The notes under the pieces are model-generated. The model was given only the letters and a program-made list of their open reading frames with translations. It ran no database searches and had not been told where the DNA came from. From an uncultured Methanomicrobiales archaeon (GTDB lineage: Archaea; Thermoplasmatota; Thermoplasmata; Methanomassiliicoccales; Methanomethylophilaceae), in the NCBI GenBank assembly GCA_946528255.1, contig CAMMYR010000044.1, positions 1-6,178 on the forward strand: a stretch of 6,178 bases of DNA. The letters run 5' to 3'. Positions 1 through 4,884 of this stretch are shown one piece after another (position 1 is the stretch's first letter; each line of letters opens with the position of its first letter). The position numbers and the translations under genes were made by a program.

Positions 1-2183
1 TGACGTGGCTCGAATTCAGCGAATCCGAGACGAACAGTGCAGTGCCGCTGACGATCGGTGCGAACGCGTTCAACGGATGCACCGCCCTGGAGGCGACCAG
101 CGCCGCCACGCTGTCCATACCAGATCGCACCACATACATAGGCTCCTGCGCTTTCCAGGAATGCTTCAAGGAGGGCGGGCCCATAGCGCTCATCATCGGT
201 GCGAACGTCGAGATGATAGAGAGCGAGGCCTTCAATGGATGCAGCAAGATAGCATCCATCGAATTCGCCGAAGGCAGCCGCCTCGCGGAGATAAGGGATC
301 GCGCGTTCAAGGATTCCGGGGCCCAGGGCAACCTCTCGCTCCCGCAGACCCTGGTGTTCATCGGCGAAAGCGTGTTCCAGGGATGCTTCACGCAGGTAAG
401 CCCCGATCTGGACCATCCTTACAAGCTCACCCTCGGTGAATCCCTGAAGACCATATCGAAGGATGTGTTCAACGGATGCACCGGATTCACCTTCGCGTAC
501 ACCGAAGAGGAACCTTTCATCCCCAAATCGCTCAATTACATAGGGCAGAGCGCGTTCATGGGTTCGGGAATTGCGGGCGAGGTAATCTGCGGGGAATCCA
601 TGGATACGATATTCGTCAACGCGTTCAACGGATGCACCGGCATCACCAAGCTGTATATCTCGCAGATGGTGAAGAAAGTCGGATTCAACGCATTCAAAGG
701 CTGCATCAACATGACGGAAATCGCCGTGGCCCCCGGAGCAACCGGGATAGATGCCGGAGCGTTACCGGATTACGAGTTCTTTAAGGACACCAGCATGACT
801 GTGAAGATCTCGACAGACAGCGCTGAATTCCCGGGATTCGTCTACGATCTGACCCCCGGTGAAACGCTTAAGTGTTACAGAGCGGCAGCGATCAAGATAT
901 TCACCGTCACCTACGACATCGCCGGCGGCACCGGCGATGCCCCCGTGCAGCCGCCCGTCGAGGCTGGCGAGATGATAACGGTACTCGGATACACCGGCAC
1001 GAAGGAGGGCTACGAATACTCCGGGTGGCTGATGGACGGAATCGTGTACTTGCCCGGTACAGTACTGGACATGCCCGAGCGGAATCTCGAATTCGTGGCG
1101 ATCTGGACGCCGCTGCATCCGGTCACGTACTATGCGGTCGGGGGCTCGCAGATCGCCCCCACGCAGGACCCGGTGCCCGAGGGCAAGGAGTTCACCGTCG
1201 CCGATTACGAGGGAAAGAAGTCCGGATTCGGTTTCAACGGATGGCTATTCGGCGACGTAATCTACAAGCCGGGCCAGACCCTCACCATGGGCGGCGAGGA
1301 AGTGGTATTCACCGCCGTGTGGGATGCGATCCGCAATGTCAGCTATGACATAGACGGCGGATCCGGAGCCGCCCCGCTCCCCCAGCAGGTCCTCGAGGGC
1401 GCCAAGTTCACCATGCCCCAGTACAAGGGGGAGAAGGAGGGATACGATTTCGCCGGATGGCTGTACGATGGCAAGATCTACTCGCCAGGCGACAAGGTCA
1501 TCATGGGCGAAAAGGACATCGTGGTCCTGGCCAAATGGTACAGGGTCCACCATGTGACCTACGACCTCGACGGAGGCAAGGGGGAGGCCCCGGAGCAGCC
1601 CGACGTGCGCGAGGGCGAGTCGTTCACGATCAAGGCCTGCACCGCGACCAAGGACGGCTACTGGCTATCCGGATGGACGTATGGGGGCTTGAAGTACCGC
1701 GAGGGCGATTCGATCACCATGGGCGAGGACGACATAGTCCTGAAGGCCGTATGGATGGAGGGAGGCCCGAGCCATTCCGTCACGTACGACGTCGACGGCG
1801 GATCCACGAAGGCCCCCGTCCAGGCGGATGTGCAGGAAGGGTTCACCTTCGTCGTCAAGTACTATTCGGGAACCAAGGGCAACCTCGTGTTCCACGCGTG
1901 GGACTACCAGGGCAAGGAATACCACACCGGGGATGTGATCACCATGGGCACCGAGGATATCAAGCTCAGTATCATCTGGACCGAGAAGAAATCCTCCGGC
2001 AACAGCATCCTGCTCCCAGTTCTGATCGCCGCGGGCGTGGCGGCGCTGACGGGCACCGCGATATGGTTCGTATACTACGCCAGGAGGCTCCGAGGAATGA
2101 CTCATTATCCAGTAGGATTAAAAAGGATGGATGTCACTTCATATCTTCAATTCCAAGTGGAGCGGGATGGGCGGTACCTATGA
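1..2183 (+). CDS. Surface adhesin-like protein with BspA-type LRRs, five InlB B-repeats and a C-terminal membrane anchor (5' partial)
   Basis: The frame is open from the left edge (first full codon at 3) to a TGA at 2181-2183, so the true start and any signal peptide lie upstream; the GTG at 42 sits inside a repeat and is not a credible start. The visible 726 residues comprise BspA/LRR_5-type leucine-rich repeats (to about 790, repeated AFNGC/AFKGC motifs), five Listeria-Bacteroides (InlB B) repeats (903-1979) and one hydrophobic helix (2007-2078) followed by ARRLR, which predicts a cytoplasmic C-terminus. Such proteins are typically Sec-exported and cell-surface displayed, with proposed roles in adhesion or host and microbe contact; the ligand cannot be told. 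The last 29 codons (2097-2183) are AT-rich with unusual codons and may be non-native. As read, the stop overlaps the transporter start by four bases (ATGA). Family call is firm; the C-terminus is uncertain. Confidence 0.9.
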   Translation, partial: TWLEFSESETNSAVPLTIGANAFNGCTALEATSAATLSIPDRTTYIGSCAFQECFKEGGPIALIIGANVEMIESEAFNGCSKIASIEFAEGSRLAEIRDRAFKDSGAQGNLSLPQTLVFIGESVFQGCFTQVSPDLDHPYKLTLGESLKTISKDVFNGCTGFTFAYTEEEPFIPKSLNYIGQSAFMGSGIAGEVICGESMDTIFVNAFNGCTGITKLYISQMVKKVGFNAFKGCINMTEIAVAPGATGIDAGALPDYEFFKDTSMTVKISTDSAEFPGFVYDLTPGETLKCYRAAAIKIFTVTYDIAGGTGDAPVQPPVEAGEMITVLGYTGTKEGYEYSGWLMDGIVYLPGTVLDMPERNLEFVAIWTPLHPVTYYAVGGSQIAPTQDPVPEGKEFTVADYEGKKSGFGFNGWLFGDVIYKPGQTLTMGGEEVVFTAVWDAIRNVSYDIDGGSGAAPLPQQVLEGAKFTMPQYKGEKEGYDFAGWLYDGKIYSPGDKVIMGEKDIVVLAKWYRVHHVTYDLDGGKGEAPEQPDVREGESFTIKACTATKDGYWLSGWTYGGLKYREGDSITMGEDDIVLKAVWMEGGPSHSVTYDVDGGSTKAPVQADVQEGFTFVVKYYSGTKGNLVFHAWDYQGKEYHTGDVITMGTEDIKLSIIWTEKKSSGNSILLPVLIAAGVAALTGTAIWFVYYARRLRGMTHYPVGLKRMDVTSYLQFQVERDGRYL
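63..84 (+). repeat. 22-base direct repeat inside the LRR coding region, copy 1
   Basis: This 22-base stretch is identical to 618-639 and is in the same reading frame, encoding the NAFNGCT core of an LRR. A 17-base part (68-84) also recurs at 467-483. Spacings are multiples of three, as expected for duplication or conversion between repeat units. Confidence 0.8.
618..639 (+). repeat. 22-base direct repeat inside the LRR coding region, copy 2
   Basis: Identical over 22 bases to 63-84 and in the same frame. The shared core with 467-483 extends one base further here (through 640 and 484). The identity is at base level, although neighbouring parts of the units are diverged. Confidence 0.8.
903..1979 (+). 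repeat. Five tandem InlB B-type (Listeria-Bacteroides) repeats, protein level
   Basis: Units run about 903-1106, 1119-1322, 1335-1538, 1551-1754 and 1776-1979. The first four start exactly 216 bases (72 codons) apart and the fifth 225 bases later. Each follows VTYDxDGG...AP...V.EG..FT...Y.G.K.GY.F.GW...G..Y.PGD.ITMG..DIV..A.W. Unit 2 has a degenerate start (VTYYAVGG), unit 4 lacks the aromatic before the first threonine cluster, and unit 5 replaces GW with AW. These beta-rich modules typically form an extracellular stalk, here placing the LRR domain away from the membrane anchor. Confidence 0.92.
2007..2078 (+). other. C-terminal transmembrane anchor of the adhesin
   Basis: About 24 hydrophobic residues beginning ILLPVLIAAG and ending in WFVYY, followed directly by ARRLR. 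A polar SSGNS linker precedes it. The basic flank predicts an extracellular repeat region and a cytoplasmic C-terminus. There is no LPXTG-type sorting motif, so anchoring is by the helix itself. Confidence 0.88.
2116..2126 (+). promoter_or_regulatory. Candidate archaeal TATA-type promoter element for the export operon
   Basis: GATTAAAAAGG lies in an AT-rich island: 2101-2160 is 22 of 60 GC, against 37 of 60 in the preceding 60 bases. An archaeal TATA box here would start transcription about 25 bases downstream, near 2145-2150, giving a leader of about 30 bases before the ATG at 2180. The match to a TATA consensus is only partial and no clear BRE is seen. It lies inside the end of the adhesin frame as currently read. 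Confidence 0.3.
2170..2175 (+). promoter_or_regulatory. Weak ribosome binding site for the peptidase-ABC transporter
   Basis: GGCGGT, one mismatch from GGAGGT, four bases before the ATG at 2180. The spacing is short, so overlap with the upstream stop (ATGA) may also contribute through translational coupling. Confidence 0.35.
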
Positions 2184-4435
2184 AAATACCCAGAGTCGAG
2201 CAGCACGATTCCTCCGATTGCGGAGTCGCATGCGCGGTCAGCATATGCGCCTACTACGGGAAGGACGTCACCATAGCGAAGCTCAGGGAGGTCATGGGCA
2301 CCGATGCCATCGGGACCTCCATCAAGGGCATCAACGACGGGCTGATCTCCCTGGGATTCGACTCCAGGCCGATCTATATCAGCAAGGAGTCGTTCGCCAA
2401 CGACCAGTTCACGCTGCCCGCCATAGCCAGGCTCGTACGCGCAGACGGCACGGCGCATTATGTGGCCGTGTACAGGATAAATAACGGCAAGGTCACCTAC
2501 ATGGACCCTGCCGACGGCAGTGTCAAGAAGGACGATATCGAGACATTCAACAAGGACTTCGACGGCGGGCTCATAATGATGATCCCGAAGGAGGAGTTCA
2601 TAAGGACCAAGGACAAGGGCACCGGGCTCCTGCAGATCTTCAGCAGGATGATATCCTCTCACAAGGTCCTGTTCGCCTCGGCCATCATCATGTCGATCCT
2701 GCTGACGGCATTCGGTATCATCACGGCGCTGTTCAACAAGGTCCTGGTGGATGAGATCATCCCGTACCAGGAGGACAACCAGCTGCTGATGTTCGGCATA
2801 GTCCTGGTGCTGATCATAGTCACCAACATATGCGTGGCCGCGTTCAGGACGCACATCATCCTGTACCTGTCGCAGAAGGTGGACATCCCGCTGATGCTGG
2901 GATACTTCGACCACGTGTTCAAGCTCCCCATCAAGTTCTTCGAGTCCAGGAGGACCGGAGACATCATCACCAGGTTCCAGGACGCGGGAGTGGTCAAGAA
3001 CATCCTGACGAACACCGCCCTCACCCTGCTGATAGACCTGTCGATGGTCGTGATAGTGGGACTGGTCCTGGTCAACCAATCATCCAGCCTGTTCGCCATA
3101 ACGCTGATAATGGCCGCTCTGAGCGGTATCCTGATATTCCTGTTCAGGGCACCTTACAGGAGGCTCAACAGGAAGAGCATGGAGCAGGAGGCCAGGCTAA
3201 ACTCCCAGATCATCGAGTCCCTGAGCAACGTCTCCACCATCAAGACCAACGTCGCCGAGAGGCACAGCCTCGACAAGATCGAGACGGAGTACATCAAGGC
3301 CCTGCGTATCGGATTCAAGGGCGGTGTGCTCAACAACGTGCAGTCCTCCCTGTCATCGGGTATCGCACAGCTGGGGAACATCTCCCTCCTTCTGTTCGGA
3401 GGATACATGGCCATCAAGGGGGACATCTCCCTGGGTACGCTCATCGCGTTCACCTCCCTGTCGGGATACTTCACCGACCCCATCTCCAGGCTCATTTCGA
3501 TGCAGCTGAGCATCCAGGAGGCCGAGATATCCCTGAAGCGTCTCTCCGAGATCTACGACGTGGAGGAGGAGAACGAGGTGGAAGACGGCAAGGACGCCCT
3601 GGAAGAGCCGATCCGCGAAGTGGATCTGGAGGATGTCGTATTCGCCTACGGCAGCAGGGCCCCGGTCTTGAACGGGGTCAGCATCCACATCGGCAAGGGC
3701 GAGAAGATCGCCATAGTGGGCAGGTCCGGATGCGGGAAGACCACGCTGTCGAAGCTGGTGCTCAAATTCTACGAGCCGCAGTCCGGAGTCGTCAAATTCA
3801 ACGGGCGCGACATCCACGAGCTCGACTCCTTCTCGCTGAGGGAGCGCATCGGATGCGTGCCGCAGGACGTCCAGACGTTCAGCGGCCCGATCCGCGACAA
3901 TCTGCTGATGGGGATATCGGCCACCAACGATGAGCTGGACCGCGCCTGCGCGATCGCGGGATGCACGGAATTCATCAGGAGGCTCCCCGCGGGCTACGAT
4001 ACATTCCTGGACGAGACCGGCGGCGGGCTCTCCGGAGGTGAGAAGCAGAGGCTGGTCCTCGCCAGGGCGATCCTGAGGAACCCGGATCTCCTGATAATGG
4101 ACGAGGCCACCAGCAATATGGATTATGTGACCGAGAGGACGACTTTCGATCTCATATTCAAGAAGCTCGCCGACAGGCCGATGCTCATCATCGCCCACAG
4201 GCTGAGCACGATACGCAACTGCGACCGGATCTACATGATGGACCATGGTAAGGTCGTCGAATCCGGTACGCACGATGAATTACTAGCGCTCCATGGTGCC
4301 TACTACAGGCTATGGTCCAGCCAGACCGGCGACGGTCCGGTTGATTCCGAAGAGGAGGCCGAGGAATTGACCTTCGGAACGGAAGATATAAAAGACACTG
4401 AGGAAATAAATGAAGGGGATTTGACCTATGAATGA
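2180..4435 (+). CDS. Peptidase-containing ABC transporter (C39 protease, membrane and ATPase domains; bacteriocin/double-glycine peptide exporter type)
   Basis: The 751-residue protein would cut double-glycine leaders from small peptides and export the mature part using ATP. Residues 1-140 are a C39 peptidase: Gln8 (oxyanion hole), Cys14 in DSSDCG, His93 in HYVAVY and Asp109 in MDP form a complete active site. Six membrane helices lie near 164-185, 202-222, 280-298, 304-322, 398-412 and 420-435. The ATPase has Walker A GRSGCGKTT (514-522), Q-loop Gln562, signature LSGGE (617-621), Walker B LLIMDE (637-642), D-loop SNMD and H-loop His673. The start is fixed by the C39 domain, which begins immediately after the ATG; the frame stays open upstream, but that part is a shadow of the adhesin gene. 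Residues 716-751 form an acidic tail unusual for the family. It overlaps the next gene by eight bases. The cargo is unknown. Confidence 0.95.
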   Translation: MKIPRVEQHDSSDCGVACAVSICAYYGKDVTIAKLREVMGTDAIGTSIKGINDGLISLGFDSRPIYISKESFANDQFTLPAIARLVRADGTAHYVAVYRINNGKVTYMDPADGSVKKDDIETFNKDFDGGLIMMIPKEEFIRTKDKGTGLLQIFSRMISSHKVLFASAIIMSILLTAFGIITALFNKVLVDEIIPYQEDNQLLMFGIVLVLIIVTNICVAAFRTHIILYLSQKVDIPLMLGYFDHVFKLPIKFFESRRTGDIITRFQDAGVVKNILTNTALTLLIDLSMVVIVGLVLVNQSSSLFAITLIMAALSGILIFLFRAPYRRLNRKSMEQEARLNSQIIESLSNVSTIKTNVAERHSLDKIETEYIKALRIGFKGGVLNNVQSSLSSGIAQLGNISLLLFGGYMAIKGDISLGTLIAFTSLSGYFTDPISRLISMQLSIQEAEISLKRLSEIYDVEEENEVEDGKDALEEPIREVDLEDVVFAYGSRAPVLNGVSIHIGKGEKIAIVGRSGCGKTTLSKLVLKFYEPQSGVVKFNGRDIHELDSFSLRERIGCVPQDVQTFSGPIRDNLLMGISATNDELDRACAIAGCTEFIRRLPAGYDTFLDETGGGLSGGEKQRLVLARAILRNPDLLIMDEATSNMDYVTERTTFDLIFKKLADRPMLIIAHRLSTIRNCDRIYMMDHGKVVESGTHDELLALHGAYYRLWSSQTGDGPVDSEEEAEELTFGTEDIKDTEEINEGDLTYE
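4387..4394 (+). promoter_or_regulatory. Candidate TATA box within the end of the transporter gene
   Basis: TATAAAAG is a close match to the archaeal TATA consensus, and purine-rich bases (CGGAAGA) precede it where a BRE would lie. The predicted start of transcription, about 25 bases on, is near 4414-4419, just before the ATG at 4428. The stretch 4381-4430 is 18 of 50 GC, well below the surrounding gene. Coding for an acidic tail could by itself produce this sequence. Confidence 0.35.
4414..4420 (+). promoter_or_regulatory. Weak ribosome binding site for the small soluble gene
   Basis: AGGGGAT ends seven bases before the ATG at 4428. It is a partial Shine-Dalgarno match. A second ATG at 4432 is in a different frame and is not used. 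Confidence 0.4.
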
Positions 4436-4883
4436 GATCAAGATAGCAGAGAATAAGAACGTGACATTCAACAACGTCCTCTCGAGGAGGCTCGAGTCCA
4501 TCGATGTCGAGAACGTCGAGAAGGCGGCGAAGATGTTCGAATCCTACGTGAAGAGGGAGGGTCTGAACCCCTACGGGCCGATCATCCTCCGCGACACGTC
4601 CACCGTCGACGGGAACACCTTCGTCCAGAAATCCGAGATGCTCATCCAGGTGAGGGAGGCCCCCAAGTCCGTCGAGGACCCCTACCAGTTCGAGACCAAG
4701 GTCAGGCTGGAGGGCTGCCTCATGGCCAGGTTCACCGGCCCCATGGACAAGATCCACCTCGCATTCTCCAAGCTGGCGGTTTACGCGTACGAGCACGACA
4801 TCAGTCTCGGCCCGGTCAACTACACCGTGGTCGTGCAGGAAGGCGAGAGCTTCTGCGCGGACATATTCAACGAGGTCCTTTGA
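4428..4883 (+). CDS. Small soluble protein, GyrI-like (effector-binding) fold candidate, in the export operon
   Basis: This 151-residue protein has no signal peptide or membrane helix and should be cytoplasmic. I cannot assign it firmly. Its layout resembles the GyrI-like/SOUL ligand-binding fold: an N-terminal strand and helix (NVTFNNVLSRR, then a helix to about residue 44), NPYGPIIL (47-54), a strand LIQVREAP, and a second half with RLEGCLMARFTGP (93-105), a helix of about 107-123 and a final strand near 131-149. The FTGP plus helix plus GPVNY pattern is typical of that fold. From memory it also resembles DUF5085-like proteins of Firmicutes; this is unverified. The ATG at 4428 overlaps the transporter end by eight bases, and the stop is one base before the HlyD gene. 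Lying between the exporter and its adaptor, it may bind cargo or a small ligand. No DNA-binding domain is present. Confidence 0.8.
   Translation: MNEIKIAENKNVTFNNVLSRRLESIDVENVEKAAKMFESYVKREGLNPYGPIILRDTSTVDGNTFVQKSEMLIQVREAPKSVEDPYQFETKVRLEGCLMARFTGPMDKIHLAFSKLAVYAYEHDISLGPVNYTVVVQEGESFCADIFNEVL
4872..4876 (+). promoter_or_regulatory. Ribosome binding site that sets the HlyD-like start
   Basis: GAGGT, a good match to the archaeal and bacterial anti-Shine-Dalgarno, eight bases before the ATG at 4885. It lies inside the last codons of the preceding gene. The alternative ATG at 4894 would be 17 bases away, so 4885 is preferred. Confidence 0.65.
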
Positions 4884-4884
4884 T

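Larger units (their letters stand above)
3..791 (+). repeat. BspA-type (LRR_5) leucine-rich repeat array, protein level
   Basis: Successive units of roughly 23 or more residues carry the pattern of a short beta strand, then I-x-x-x-A/V-F-x-G/E-C. Examples are AFNGC at 66-80, AFQEC near 153, AFNGC near 228, VFQGC near 372, VFNGC near 465, AFNGC near 621 and AFKGC near 690. This is the cysteine-ended form seen in BspA-like surface proteins. The array continues beyond the left edge. Some units have longer insertions, so the spacing is irregular. Confidence 0.85.
4325..4432 (+). other. Acidic C-terminal tail of the transporter
   Basis: The last 36 residues after the ATPase domain contain 15 Asp or Glu and a single Lys. 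It is probably disordered and cytoplasmic. PCAT proteins usually end soon after the ATPase domain, so this is an extension. It is partly encoded by AT-rich DNA that also precedes the next gene. Confidence 0.65.

Noticed and set aside
1457..2179. Upstream extension of the transporter frame, 241 codons before the ATG at 2180
   Set aside because: The translation is low-complexity Arg/Gly/His-rich, overlaps the adhesin repeats, and the C39 domain begins exactly at the ATG at 2180.
2078..2180. Transcription terminator between adhesin and transporter
   Set aside because: No hairpin with a T-run and no archaeal-type oligo-T stretch is visible, so no terminator is claimed.
2131..2484. A + strand frame starting with MSLHIFNSKWSGMGG that has a glycine pair near its start, like a double-glycine substrate
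   Set aside because: It lies almost entirely inside the peptidase-ABC gene in another frame, lacks the hydrophobic L/E-L/I leader pattern, and its translation is Arg/Gln/His-rich, as expected of a shadow.
2147..3079. Minus-strand open frame of 310 codons opposite the transporter
   Set aside because: The composition (Asp, Gln, Val, His) is that of a codon-bias shadow, and the + strand encodes intact C39 and membrane domains.
3353..4273. Minus-strand open frame of 306 codons opposite the ATPase domain
   Set aside because: It has no domain or membrane features and lies fully antisense to conserved Walker A, signature and Walker B sequences.
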